From NCBI RefSeq assembly GCF_000025345.1, contig NC_013757.1:4464001-4528000 (forward strand): DNA of 64,000 bases, in the 5' to 3' direction. Below, in pieces: positions 44,885 to 53,994 of the stretch. The notes below the pieces were generated by a model. The model saw nothing but the letters and a program-made list of their open reading frames with translations, was not told the origin of the DNA and did no database searches. The stretch's first letter is position 1; each line of letters begins with the position of its first letter. Made by a program: the position numbers and the translations under genes. The stretch is from Geodermatophilus obscurus DSM 43160. GTDB lineage: Bacteria; Actinomycetota; Actinomycetes; Mycobacteriales; Geodermatophilaceae.

Positions 44885-45984
44885 ACGAGCCGATCCCGAT
44901 CTCCGCCGTCGCCATCGGCCCGGACGAGGAGGCGCTCGTCCTCGAGGTCCTGCGCTCAGGACGGCTGACCCAGGGGCCGAAGGTCGAGCAGCTCGAACAA
45001 CGGTTCGCCGCCGCGCACGACGTCGGGCAGGCCGTCGCCGTCAACAGCGGCACCACCGCGCTGGTCGCGGCGCTCCAGGCGCTGGGGGTCGGACCGGGTG
45101 ACGAGGTGATCACCTCGCCGTTCACCTTCGTGGCGACGCTGAACGCCATCCTCGAGTCGGGAGCGACCGCACGCTTCGCCGACGTCACGGAGGACTTCTG
45201 CCTCGACGTCGAGTGCGCGCGGGCACTGGTCGGCGAGCGGACCCGGGTCGTCCTGCCGGTGCACCTCTATGGGCTGCCGGCGGACATGCCCCGGTTCGAC
45301 GAGCTCGCCCGGGAGCGGGGACTGTCGATCGTGGAGGACGCCGCCCAGGCGCACGGTGCACGGGTCGGCGGACGCTCCGTCGGGTCCTTCGGCGTCGGGT
45401 GCTTCTCGTTCTACGCGACCAAGAACGTCATGTGCGGTGAGGGCGGGATGATCACGACCGCGGACGCGGACGTCGCCGACCAGCTCCGTCTGCTCCGCAA
45501 CCACGGCATGCGGGTGCCGTACCGGTACGAGGTGCCCGGCCACAACTACCGGCTCACCGATCTCCAGGCGGCGATCGCCCTCCCCCAGCTCGACCGGCTC
45601 CAGGCGATCAACGACGCCCGGCGCGCCCACGCGGCCCACCTGTCGGAGGGGCTGCGTTCCGTGCCCGGTCTGCGCCTCCCCTCCGTGCCGGCCGGACGCG
45701 AGCACGTCTTCCACCAGTACACGGTGCGGGTCACCGCAGACGCGGCAGTGGACCGGGACGGTGTCGTGGCCGGGCTGGCGGAGCGAGGCATCCGGGCCGG
45801 CGTCTACTACCCGAGGCTGGTCCACGACCACCCCAGTCACCGAGACCACCCGCGGGTCGTCGTCGACGAGACGCCCGTCGCGGCGCAGGTGACGGCCGAG
45901 GTCGTGTCCCTCCCGGTCCACCCCCGGCTGAGCCGGACCGAACTCGACCGGATCATCGAGGCGGTCACCGAGGTGCTCCGGTGA
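44881..45984 (+). CDS. DegT/DnrJ/EryC1-family PLP aminotransferase (WbpE-like)
   Basis: 367 residues. VNSGTTALVAALQALGVGPG, DAAQAHGA, the PLP Lys in FYATKNVMCGEGGM, then NYRLTDLQAAIALPQL. WbpE transfers an amino group from glutamate to the 3-keto sugar nucleotide made by WbpB; position between WbpD- and WbpB-like genes supports that role. Overlaps both neighbours by 4 bases (GTGA). Confidence 0.9.
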   Translation: MNEPIPISAVAIGPDEEALVLEVLRSGRLTQGPKVEQLEQRFAAAHDVGQAVAVNSGTTALVAALQALGVGPGDEVITSPFTFVATLNAILESGATARFADVTEDFCLDVECARALVGERTRVVLPVHLYGLPADMPRFDELARERGLSIVEDAAQAHGARVGGRSVGSFGVGCFSFYATKNVMCGEGGMITTADADVADQLRLLRNHGMRVPYRYEVPGHNYRLTDLQAAIALPQLDRLQAINDARRAHAAHLSEGLRSVPGLRLPSVPAGREHVFHQYTVRVTADAAVDRDGVVAGLAERGIRAGVYYPRLVHDHPSHRDHPRVVVDETPVAAQVTAEVVSLPVHPRLSRTELDRIIEAVTEVLR

Positions 45985-46934
45985 CCCGGGTGGCCGTCGT
46001 CGGCGCGGGGCTCATGGGGACCAACCACGCCCGGATCCTGCGTCGCCTGCCCGAGGCGGAGTGCACGCTGGTCGTCGACCAGGACGGCCGGCGCGGCCGG
46101 GCGCTCGCCGCCTCCGTGGGCGCGGGGTACAGCGCCGATCCCGGAGCGGTCGCCCAGCACGCCGAGGCCGCCGTCGTCGCCGTTCCCAGCGAGGTGCACG
46201 CCGAGGTCGGCGTCCCCCTGCTCCAGGCCGGCGTGGACCTGCTGGTCGAGAAGCCCGTCGCCACGACGGTCGAGGACGCGGATGCCCTCATCCAGGCGGC
46301 GTGCGAGAACGACCGGATCCTGATGGTGGGCCACGTCGAGCGCTTCAACCCCGTGGTGCTCCAGCTCGACGGCCTGGTCGAGGACCTCCTGCACCTCGAG
46401 GTGACCCGCATGGGCCCGTTCTCCCCGCGGGTCACGGCCGACGTCGTCCTCGACCTCATGATCCACGACCTCGAGCTCGCCCTCGCGCTGGCCGGCTCCG
46501 ACGTCGAGCGGGTCGAGGGGATCGGTCGCCGGGAGCGGACCGACTCCCTCGACCTCGCGACCGCCCTGCTCCAGTTCAGGAACGGGGTGACGGCGACCGT
46601 CACGGCCAGTCGGGTCGGGCAGAGCAAGATCCGCCGCATCGAGCTGACCCAGCGCGCCAACTTCGTCGTCCTGGACCTGGTGCGCCAGGACCTCACGATC
46701 CACCGGGTCGACCGCGACGAGTTCCTCACCGAGGGGGGCGCGCGCTACCGGCAGAGCGGGCACATCGAGATCCCCTTCCTCGAGCACCATGGCGAGCCAC
46801 TGGCGCTCGAGCTAGAGCACTTCCTCGAGTGCGTCGCCCATCGACAGGTCCCCCGGGTCACCGGCGTCCAGGGTCGACGGGCCCTCGAGCTGGCCCTGGC
46901 CGTGCAGAGGTCGGCAAGTCCGCGCTACCACTGA
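45981..46934 (+). CDS. Gfo/Idh/MocA-family oxidoreductase (WbpB-like)
   Basis: 317 residues. N-terminal Rossmann loop VVGAGLMGTNHARIL, the family signature EKPVA, then GHVERFNPVV and the C-terminal FPLxHxxx-like region (ADVVLDLMIHDLELA). With the aminotransferase and acetyltransferase it fits oxidation at C3 of a UDP-sugar acid. The 3' end overlaps the convergent glycosyltransferase by 77 bases. Confidence 0.88.
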   Translation: MTRVAVVGAGLMGTNHARILRRLPEAECTLVVDQDGRRGRALAASVGAGYSADPGAVAQHAEAAVVAVPSEVHAEVGVPLLQAGVDLLVEKPVATTVEDADALIQAACENDRILMVGHVERFNPVVLQLDGLVEDLLHLEVTRMGPFSPRVTADVVLDLMIHDLELALALAGSDVERVEGIGRRERTDSLDLATALLQFRNGVTATVTASRVGQSKIRRIELTQRANFVVLDLVRQDLTIHRVDRDEFLTEGGARYRQSGHIEIPFLEHHGEPLALELEHFLECVAHRQVPRVTGVQGRRALELALAVQRSASPRYH

Positions 46935-47712
46935 GCCGGCGCCCGTGCGGGGCGCTCATGGCGTGCCGGCGCCGGATCGCCAGCAGCCCCACGGCCATCT
47001 GCCAGACGTCCCGCACGGCGATGCGGCTGCGATGGTCGCGGTGCTGCGGGGAGAGCCGCACCGGCACCTCCAGCGGCCGCACGCCCGAGCGTTCGGCGAC
47101 GTGGCACAGCTCCGTCGTCACCAGGTAGCCGGGCTCGACGAGCCGAGGAGCGATCTCGCGCGCCCAGTCGCCGGCCAGCACGAACGTGCCCTGCGGGTCG
47201 AGCGTCCGCATCCCCAGGACCACGCGTCGCAGCACCCGGAAGCCCGAGCTGAGGACCCGCCGCAGGAGCCCCCGGTCGACGTCGGAGTCCGGATGCCCCT
47301 TGGACCCGATGACCACCGGGTGGGCGGTGGGGTCCACGCCCTCGGCGGCGTCCAGGTCGTCGAACCCGAACGGCAGGTCGTCCGCCGTCAGGACCACCCG
47401 TTCCCCGCGGCTGGCGGCGATGCCGGCGCGGTAGGCGTTGCCCATCCCCTTGGCCGACCGGAGGAGCCGCAGGGGTACCCCGGGGTGGGCCCAGGTCTGC
47501 GCGATCCCCAGGAGCAGGGCAGGGGTGCCGTCGGTCGAACCGTTCTCGACGACGATCACCTCGGCGTCCCGGTCGGCCAGTCGGCTCGCCAGCGCGCGGA
47601 GCGTGGGCTCGATGGCCAGCGTGCTGTTGTGCGCCGGGACGACGTAGGTGAGGGCGCGCCTCGCGGCGGCCTGAGCCGATCCACTCACCGGCGTGGGTGC
47701 CGACTCGTCCAT
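46858..47712 (-). CDS. Family 2 glycosyltransferase
   Basis: 284 residues. GT-A fold: LTYVVPAHNSTLAIEPTLRA, EVIVVENGSTDGTP, GMGNAYRAGIAAS and LTADDLPFGFDDL (the DxD area reads ADD). Dolichol-phosphate-mannose-like members transfer a sugar to polyprenyl phosphate; there is no membrane segment here. The gene runs against the sugar cluster and starts 155 bases from the divergent polytopic protein. Confidence 0.85.
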   Translation of the reverse strand: MDESAPTPVSGSAQAAARRALTYVVPAHNSTLAIEPTLRALASRLADRDAEVIVVENGSTDGTPALLLGIAQTWAHPGVPLRLLRSAKGMGNAYRAGIAASRGERVVLTADDLPFGFDDLDAAEGVDPTAHPVVIGSKGHPDSDVDRGLLRRVLSSGFRVLRRVVLGMRTLDPQGTFVLAGDWAREIAPRLVEPGYLVTTELCHVAERSGVRPLEVPVRLSPQHRDHRSRIAVRDVWQMAVGLLAIRRRHAMSAPHGRRLSGSADLPTSARPGPARGPVDPGRR

Positions 47713-47867
47713 GCCCGCTGGCTCCCGTCCCGCCCCACTCGTCCCGTGCCAGCTCAGGGGGCGGATCCGCTCTCGGAGGGTAACGTCACAGCACCGCGCG
47801 CCCGCGCCGACCGTGAACGACGAGGGATGACCACGGATCCCGGGCACCACGGAGGAGAGGCCTCTCG

Positions 47868-50204
47868 GTGAGCACCGCTGCGGGGAGGTCGACCGGCCCG
47901 CCGACCGCCGACCGCCGCCGGAACCGGGTTCCCGAGGCCGTGGTCGTCGTCGGCGTCGGGCTCGCGGTCGCCGCCATGACGGCGATCCCGTTCCTGCAGC
48001 GGCACACGTTCTACTACCGCGGGGACAACCCCGAGTCCTTCGTCCCGCTGTGGCACCACTTCGGCGAGCGACTGCGCAGCGGGCAGTGGTCCCCGATGGA
48101 CCCCGCCGGCTGGAGCGGCGGCAACTACGCCGCCGAGGCGGCCTATGCGCTGTGGAACCCGGTCCAGCTGCTGGACTACGTGCTCGTCTCGCTGTTCGAC
48201 GACCTGGCCGCGGCCGCCGCCGTCGTGCAGATACAGTTCCTGACCCTGCTGGGCATGGGCGCTTACCTCCTGTTCCGCGAGTACGGGGCCTGCCGGGTGG
48301 CCGCGGTGGTCGTCGCCCTGGGCGTCCCCGTCATGGGGTTCACCCTGTTCTACGAGGCGTCCGGCTGGCCGGCAGGGCTCATGGCGTTCACCTGGGTGAC
48401 CTGGTTCTGGTGGGCGGCCCACCGTCAGTCCCGCGGCCACCTCCTGCCGGTCGTGCCGTTCGTCCTCGGCGCCCTCGGCATGACGACCGGCAACCCGTAC
48501 GCAGCACTCGGGATGGTCGTCGTGCTCGCCGGCATCGCCGTCGAGCTCCTCGCGCGCCGGGACCACCGCCGGCTGGTGGGACTCGTGCTGACCGGGGCCT
48601 GTGTGGGGGCCACCGCGGCCCTCGTCTTCCTGCCGCTGGTGGGGACGCTGCCGGTGACCGAGCGCCAGCAGATCGCGATGCTGGCCAACGACACGTTCCT
48701 CGTCCCCCAGCTGGGTGACGTCGCCGCCTCGAGCGCCCCCACCTACGTCCCCGCGATCCTCAACTGGGGTGGCGCACTCATCGAGCGCCTGCCCTCGACC
48801 TACTTCCTCTGGTTCGCCCTCCCGCTGCTGCCGTGGGTGCGGTGGCACGGGTGGCGGCGCCCCGACCGTCCGGTGACCAGCGTGGTGGTCGCCGCCGCCG
48901 TGTTCGGGGTACTTGCCCTCGGGCCGTCCAACCTCTGGCTCTTCCGCTGGCCGATCCGGCTGATCGAGTACTTCTACCTCGCGCTCGCCGTCGTCCTCGC
49001 GCTCCTCCTGTCGAAGGGGTTCGCGATGGACCGGATCCGCGCGCGGACGCTGGCGACGGTCGCGGTCGTGGCCGTGGGCGGCCACCTCTCCTTCGCCGTC
49101 CGGCCCGACCTCGCCCTGGTGCACGTCGTCGCCGCGCTCGTCGTCCTCGCGCTCGTCCTCCTGGCCGTGGCCGCGTTCCACCGGCGCGGGCCGGTCCTCT
49201 CCGCCGCGGTCCTGGTCGTGGGCACCGTCCTGGTCGTCACCTACCAGACCGGTCAGCTGCCGCTGCCTCCGCCCGAGCAACCCGACGCAGCGGACGCAGC
49301 CGACGCGGCCACCCCTTTGCCCCCGCCGGTCACGATCGCCGAGGTGCGGGAGCGCACGTCCTCCTACCAGGGCACGGTGCTGCAGCTGGCCTCTGAGGCG
49401 TCGTCGGTGACGGTCCCGGCGCGGCCGGCCGGTGACCTGCTGTTCGGCAACGAGACCCTCATGTCCGGGCACGAGTCGATCGTGCGGTACAGCGGCATGG
49501 GCTTCGCAGAGTTCGTCGACGCCCTGTGCATGGACTACCGGGGACAGGTGTGCCCGGAGGCCCTCGACCGCGCCCTGCGACCGGCCGGCGCCACGGGCGT
49601 GCCCCTAGTCGACCTGTTGCGCGTGCAGACCCTGGTGATCGATGCCCGGCTCTTCCCCGGCCCCGCCGCCGGGCCGCCGCCGGACGGGTGGTCGGTCGCG
49701 GCCCGCGACGACCTGCGGACCGTCTGGGTCCGGGAGCCGGTCGTCGGGTACGACAGCCGGCTGTCCTGGGTGTCGCCGGGCGTCGAGGTCCTGTCCGACC
49801 GCAGCTCACCCGCCCACGAGTCGGTGTCCGTCCGCGCCGCCACCGCGGGGCGCCTGGTGTTCGCCCGGCTCGCCTGGCCGGGCCACACCGCGACGCTCGA
49901 CGGGGAGCCGGTCACCGTGCAGGACGGTCCCGCCGGCCTGCTCACCGTCGACGTGCCGGCCGGCCGGCACCACCTGGAGATCACCTTCCGCTCACCCGGC
50001 CTGTCGGTGGGTGCTGCGGCTCTCGCCGTCGCGGCTCTCGTCAGCCTCGCCCAGTCGGCCGGCTGGCTCATCGCCCGGAGGCGGCGGCGGGGACGGCGCG
50101 GTACGGCACGCCGCTCCGCCGACCGCACGGACGTGCCGGCGAGGGCCGCGCAGGGACCGGACGGGCACGGGGACGCCGTCCCGGCGGGTGCGTCGCGGCG
50201 GTGA
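47868..50204 (+). CDS. Large polytopic membrane protein, YfhO/GT-C-like
   Basis: 778 residues. Ten or more hydrophobic helices between about 25 and 460, then an extracytoplasmic domain (about 480-740) and a last helix before a basic tail. HTFYYRGDNPESFVPLWHHF after the first helix, with its Asp, resembles the catalytic loop of GT-C polyprenyl-phosphate-sugar transferases; the C-terminal beta-rich region resembles YfhO. GTG 47868 is preceded by GGAGGAGAGG. It probably attaches a lipid-linked sugar to a cell-surface glycan; substrate unknown. Confidence 0.72.
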   Translation: MSTAAGRSTGPPTADRRRNRVPEAVVVVGVGLAVAAMTAIPFLQRHTFYYRGDNPESFVPLWHHFGERLRSGQWSPMDPAGWSGGNYAAEAAYALWNPVQLLDYVLVSLFDDLAAAAAVVQIQFLTLLGMGAYLLFREYGACRVAAVVVALGVPVMGFTLFYEASGWPAGLMAFTWVTWFWWAAHRQSRGHLLPVVPFVLGALGMTTGNPYAALGMVVVLAGIAVELLARRDHRRLVGLVLTGACVGATAALVFLPLVGTLPVTERQQIAMLANDTFLVPQLGDVAASSAPTYVPAILNWGGALIERLPSTYFLWFALPLLPWVRWHGWRRPDRPVTSVVVAAAVFGVLALGPSNLWLFRWPIRLIEYFYLALAVVLALLLSKGFAMDRIRARTLATVAVVAVGGHLSFAVRPDLALVHVVAALVVLALVLLAVAAFHRRGPVLSAAVLVVGTVLVVTYQTGQLPLPPPEQPDAADAADAATPLPPPVTIAEVRERTSSYQGTVLQLASEASSVTVPARPAGDLLFGNETLMSGHESIVRYSGMGFAEFVDALCMDYRGQVCPEALDRALRPAGATGVPLVDLLRVQTLVIDARLFPGPAAGPPPDGWSVAARDDLRTVWVREPVVGYDSRLSWVSPGVEVLSDRSSPAHESVSVRAATAGRLVFARLAWPGHTATLDGEPVTVQDGPAGLLTVDVPAGRHHLEITFRSPGLSVGAAALAVAALVSLAQSAGWLIARRRRRGRRGTARRSADRTDVPARAAQGPDGHGDAVPAGASRR

Positions 50205-50211
50205 TGCACCG

Positions 50212-51258
50212 GTGAGGAGCGGGCGGTCGCCCGGCACCACGCCGGGCGGGGACACGGACGGCGGCCCGGGCGCCGACGAGGTCGCCGAGTCGGCCGCCCG
50301 GGCCATCGGAGACGTCCCGTCCGGCAGCCGGAGGTCGGGCCTGCTGGCCTGGATGCGGAGGCTCACGGTCCTCGCCGTCGTGGCGGTGGCCGCCGGCCAG
50401 GTGGTCCGGCACTGGCCCGCGGTGTCCGCCACGGTGCACTCACTGCCGTGGGGGCACGTGCTCATCTCGCTGGTGGTGATGACGGCGGGGGTGCTGCTCG
50501 GGCCGCTCGTCTGGCGCGCCACCCTCGCCGCGATGGGCACGCGTGTACGGGTCCCGGAGGCCGCGACCATCTACCTCGTCGGCCAGCTCGGCAAGTACGT
50601 GCCCGGTTCGGTGGTGGCCGTCCTGCTGCAGATGGAGCTGGCCCGGTCGGTCGGGATCTCCCGGGCCCGCGCTCTGACCGCCTCGCTGCTGACTGCGGGA
50701 GTCGCCGTCGTCACCTCACTGCTCGCCGGTCTGCTCGCCGTCCCGGCGCTGGCCGGCAGTCGACCGGTCCTGCTGTGGCTGTTCGCCCTGCTGCCTGTCG
50801 GGCTCGCTCTGCTGCACCCCACAGCGCTGACGTACTTCGTCGACCGGGTGCTGGGGCTGCTGCGCCAGCACCCTCTCCCGCAACGCCTCGTCGGCGGGGC
50901 GATCGCCCGGGCGAGCGCCCTGAGCCTGCTGGGCTACCTGCTGTACGGCGTCCACCTGTTCGTGCTGGTCGCGACACTTCCCGCCGCCGGTTCGACGGAC
51001 CCGGCGCTGCTGCTCGTCCTGTGCGTGGGGACCATGGGGGTGGCGATGACCGCCGGCCTCGTCGCCTTCGTGCTGCCCTCGGGCATCGGGGCCCGGGAGG
51101 TCGTCGTCGTGGCGGCACTGGCCGCGGTCCTGCCCTACGGGCAGGCCCTGGCCCTGGCCGTCGTGTCTCGCGTGCTGTTCACCGTCGTCGAGCTGGTCTC
51201 CGCCGGCGCGGCCACGCTCGCTGCCCGGGTCGCGACCCGGCACAGAGCACCCGCCTGA
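50212..51258 (+). CDS. Lysylphosphatidylglycerol synthase-type transmembrane protein (UPF0104 family)
   Basis: About 348 residues. Eight or so hydrophobic helices; hallmark YLVGQLGKYVPGSVVAVLLQ and GLVAFVLPSGIGAREVVVV. The family includes the integral membrane half of MprF and many glycan-cluster proteins that may flip lipids; there is no synthase domain here. It starts 8 bases after the polytopic gene (GTG 50212; an ATG 47 codons later is possible). Confidence 0.8.
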   Translation: MRSGRSPGTTPGGDTDGGPGADEVAESAARAIGDVPSGSRRSGLLAWMRRLTVLAVVAVAAGQVVRHWPAVSATVHSLPWGHVLISLVVMTAGVLLGPLVWRATLAAMGTRVRVPEAATIYLVGQLGKYVPGSVVAVLLQMELARSVGISRARALTASLLTAGVAVVTSLLAGLLAVPALAGSRPVLLWLFALLPVGLALLHPTALTYFVDRVLGLLRQHPLPQRLVGGAIARASALSLLGYLLYGVHLFVLVATLPAAGSTDPALLLVLCVGTMGVAMTAGLVAFVLPSGIGAREVVVVAALAAVLPYGQALALAVVSRVLFTVVELVSAGAATLAARVATRHRAPA

Positions 51259-51276
51259 CCGCTCTGGAGTGGTCAG
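51255..51276. terminator. Small hairpin spanning two convergent stop codons
   Basis: CTGACC (51255-51260) and GGTCAG (51271-51276) pair around a 10-base loop; the TGA and the TCA inside are the stops of the UPF0104 gene and manA. Confidence 0.45.
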
Positions 51277-52448
51277 CGCAGGTTCGTCGTGCTCCGGTAG
51301 ATCAGCGCGGGACCGCGGGCGGCGACCGGCTCCCCGGCCGGGACGAACGCCGACTGCCCCTTCTCCAGGACCAGCTCGCCGTCCGCCGCCGCCAGCACCG
51401 CCCGGCCCTCGGTGCACAGCAGCACCTGCGGCCCGGAGGTGGTCAGCGTCCCGGTCCCGTCGTCGAGCTGCACCCGGGTGAGGTCGAAGTCCTCGACCGG
51501 CACGGGGTAGCGCAGCCCGCCCGGCCCGAGCACCGGGTGGATGACCGGGATCCGGCCGTCGGTGAAGTCGAGCACCTCGATCAACGCCGCCAGGTCGACG
51601 TGCTTGCGGGTCAGTCCACCGCGCAGCACGTTGTCCGAACTGGCCATGACCTCGACCCCTGCGCCGCTCAGGTAGGCGTGCAGGTTGCCGGCCGGCAGGA
51701 ACACAGCCTCGCCGGGTGCCAGCTTGAGGTGGTTGCACATCAACGAGATGACGACGCCGGGGTCACCCGGGTAGGCAGCGGCGAGCGTCGCCGCCCAGCG
51801 GTAGGTGTTGATGAACTCCGGGTCGTGGGCGGCCACGAAGGAGGCCGCCTTGCCCGCGACGGCCTCGACCAGGGAGGTCCGGCGCCGGCCGGACAGCGCG
51901 ATCAGCTGCGGGATGGCCGCCCGCAGCCCACCGCGGGCCAGCGCCGCGATCGTCGGCTTGAGCTCGGGCAGCTGCAGCTTGGCCAGGCAGTGCAGCGACT
52001 CCTCGACCGGCCGGAAGCCGCACAGTGCCTCGAAGGTGGTCACCGCCAGCAGCAGCTCGGGCTTGTGCCACGGGTCCTTGAACGTCCGCGTCGGGTCGTC
52101 CCTCGGGATGCCGGCGGCCTCCTCGGCGGCGTAGCCGGCCGCCGCCTGCTCCATCGTCGGGTGCGCCTGCAGCGACAGCGGCCGGTCGGCGGCCAGCACC
52201 TTCATGAGGAACGGCAGCCGCGGACCGAAGCGCGTCACGACCGGCGCGCCGAGCAGCCGGTCGGGCTCCTGGGCGATGGCCCGGTCCAGCGGACGGCCGT
52301 CGGCCAGCAGGCTGGGCTCGTCCGGGTGCGCCCCTATCCAGAGCTCGGCGTGCGGCTGTTGTGCCGGACTGGGCTGTCCGAGCAGTTCGGGGATGACCGT
52401 CCGGCTCCCCCACGGGTAGAAGCGGACGGCGCTGTTGAGGGACCACAT
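51273..52448 (-). CDS. manA: Mannose-6-phosphate isomerase, class I
   Basis: 391 residues. Zinc-site motifs: LSLQAHPTMEQAAAGY (Gln, His), HKPELLLAV (Glu) and FLPAGNLHAYLSGAG (His), then the catalytic region GLTRKHVD. It links fructose-6-phosphate with mannose-6-phosphate and so feeds manB and GDP-mannose for mannolipids and glycans. ATG 52448 follows TAGCCT (52462-52457) by 8 bases, nearly leaderless. The 182 bases between it and the SIS gene hold nothing else I can identify. A fragment of this gene lies at 44040. Confidence 0.95.
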   Translation of the reverse strand: MWSLNSAVRFYPWGSRTVIPELLGQPSPAQQPHAELWIGAHPDEPSLLADGRPLDRAIAQEPDRLLGAPVVTRFGPRLPFLMKVLAADRPLSLQAHPTMEQAAAGYAAEEAAGIPRDDPTRTFKDPWHKPELLLAVTTFEALCGFRPVEESLHCLAKLQLPELKPTIAALARGGLRAAIPQLIALSGRRRTSLVEAVAGKAASFVAAHDPEFINTYRWAATLAAAYPGDPGVVISLMCNHLKLAPGEAVFLPAGNLHAYLSGAGVEVMASSDNVLRGGLTRKHVDLAALIEVLDFTDGRIPVIHPVLGPGGLRYPVPVEDFDLTRVQLDDGTGTLTTSGPQVLLCTEGRAVLAAADGELVLEKGQSAFVPAGEPVAARGPALIYRSTTNLR

Positions 52449-52630
52449 CAGCCGGGAGGCTACTGGCCGTTCCGCCCCCGCAGGCATGGCGCGGGCCACA
52501 ACCGCGGCGGCGGTCCCCCGATCGGGTCAGCCCGCCGTCCGCACGGGGCCGGCCTGCTCGCGGGCGGCGCGCACCGTCCAGGCCGAGCAGCCTGGTCGCG
52601 AACACGGCAGCAGCCGGAGAGGGTCGCCGC

Positions 52631-53776
52631 TCATCCGGAGGCGGACCTCTCGGCGTCCAGGGCCAGGGCCAGGTAGACGGCGGTGAAGTCGGCCACCGCC
52701 AGCTGCCGGGCCAGGCGGGGCAGCCGCCCGTAGCGCTCCGGGTCCCCGTGCTCGGCCAGTGCACTGACCGGGACGTTGGCCACTGCTGCGCTGCGCAGCG
52801 CCTCGGACAGCGCCTCGCGGGCCGACCGGGGCTCACGCTCGCCCGCGCCGTCGTGCTCGCCGGCGTCGGCGTCGCGGACCGTGAGCAGCCGCAGCCGGCG
52901 GCCGGTGTCCTCGGCGCGGTCGCGGAAGAAGTCGTCCTCGCCGCCCTCGGGCGCCAGCGGGCCGCGCAGCACCGCGCAGGCGGCGACCCGCTGGTCCGGC
53001 ATTCGGAAGGTGGTGACCGGCAGGCCGGCCAGCGTGGCGAGCTGGTCGGCGATGCGGGTGGCGGCGGTGCCGGCCAGCGGCCCCTCGGCGGCGATCACCG
53101 GCAGCGCGTCGAGCAGCTCCAGGGCCAGCGTCTTGGCCGGGTTGACGAAGGACTCCCGGGCCGGCCCGCACTCCGCGGCGACCTCGTCGAGCGCCGCGGC
53201 GACCGCCTCCAGGTCGGCCGCGCTCTCGGACACCAGGTCCAGGCCGACGGCCAGCTGCACCATCGGGGTGAGCAACGACCAGAGCGTCGTGTGCCGCACC
53301 CGCGAGCGCGGCAGCGGGACGTAGGGCGCGCGGGCGGTGGAGCAGGCCGCACGCAGCGGGGCGTCCTCGGCGCCGATGCCCAGCAGCGTCACGCCGCGCC
53401 GGGCCGCCTCGTAGGCCGGGGTGACGGCGTAGCGGCCGGCGCCGGTGCGGGTGGCGACGACGGCGATGTCGCTGGGGCCGGTCCACACCGGCAGGTCGGG
53501 CCCGGGGACGACGTCCACCGTGACCGGGCTGGTCGGGCCGAGCAGCGCCCGCAGCACCTGCGCGGCCACCGCCCCCTCGCGGCGGGCCACGATGACCAGC
53601 CCGCGCGGGCGGCCGCCGGTGGTGACCCGCTCGAGGCCGGCCTCCTCGGTCAGCCGCGAGGTCTCCCGGACCTGCGCGCCGGCGCCGGCCACCGCCGGCA
53701 GCAGGCCGCGCGGGTCCCGGGCGCGCAGCACGTCGAGGTCGTCGAGGACCTCCTCGGCCAGCTCCGGCGGCGTCAT
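52631..53776 (-). CDS. SIS-domain protein (phosphoglucose/mannose isomerase-like)
   Basis: 381 residues. N-terminal sugar-isomerase (SIS) domain: GLVIVARREGAVAAQVLRAL and DIAVVATRTGAGRY; C-terminal domain related to bifunctional phosphoglucose/phosphomannose isomerases. Position between manA and manB corresponds to Rv3256c. The Gly- and Ser-rich sugar-phosphate loops are weak, so a non-catalytic role is possible. ATG overlaps the upstream Trm112-like stop (ATGA). Confidence 0.8.
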   Translation of the reverse strand: MTPPELAEEVLDDLDVLRARDPRGLLPAVAGAGAQVRETSRLTEEAGLERVTTGGRPRGLVIVARREGAVAAQVLRALLGPTSPVTVDVVPGPDLPVWTGPSDIAVVATRTGAGRYAVTPAYEAARRGVTLLGIGAEDAPLRAACSTARAPYVPLPRSRVRHTTLWSLLTPMVQLAVGLDLVSESAADLEAVAAALDEVAAECGPARESFVNPAKTLALELLDALPVIAAEGPLAGTAATRIADQLATLAGLPVTTFRMPDQRVAACAVLRGPLAPEGGEDDFFRDRAEDTGRRLRLLTVRDADAGEHDGAGEREPRSAREALSEALRSAAVANVPVSALAEHGDPERYGRLPRLARQLAVADFTAVYLALALDAERSASG

Positions 53777-53994
53777 GCCGCCCCCGTGCCCCGCCGCCGC
53801 GCCTCGTCCAGCAGCAGCACGGGGATGCCGTCGCGCACCGGGAACGCCCGGTCGCAGGTGCTGCAGACCAGCTCGCTCGCCGCCTCGTCCACCACCAGCG
53901 GGCTGTGGTGGGTGTCGGGGCAGGCCAGGATCGCCAGCAGCGCGGGGTCCAGCCCCAGCGGGCCGGCCGGGTCGGTGGGGGAACTCGTGGTCAT
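53773..53994 (-). CDS. Trm112-like zinc-ribbon protein
   Basis: 73 residues. LLAILACPDTHHSPLVVDEA, then LVCSTCDRAFPVRDGIPVLL: the Cys pattern and the DGIPVLL ending are those of the Trm112/YcaR family. Bacterial members are small zinc-binding partners of unknown client. It overlaps manB and the SIS gene by 4 bases on each side, so all three are translated together. Confidence 0.85.
   Translation of the reverse strand: MTTSSPTDPAGPLGLDPALLAILACPDTHHSPLVVDEAASELVCSTCDRAFPVRDGIPVLLLDEARRRGTGAA

Noticed and set aside
42986..51272. Insertion sequence or transposon carrying the glycan island
   Set aside because: No transposase, integrase, tRNA or terminal inverted repeat was seen; only the manA remnant hints at how it arrived.
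52449..52630. A small gene between manA and the SIS gene
   Set aside because: No frame has a convincing start, ribosome site or protein-like composition.
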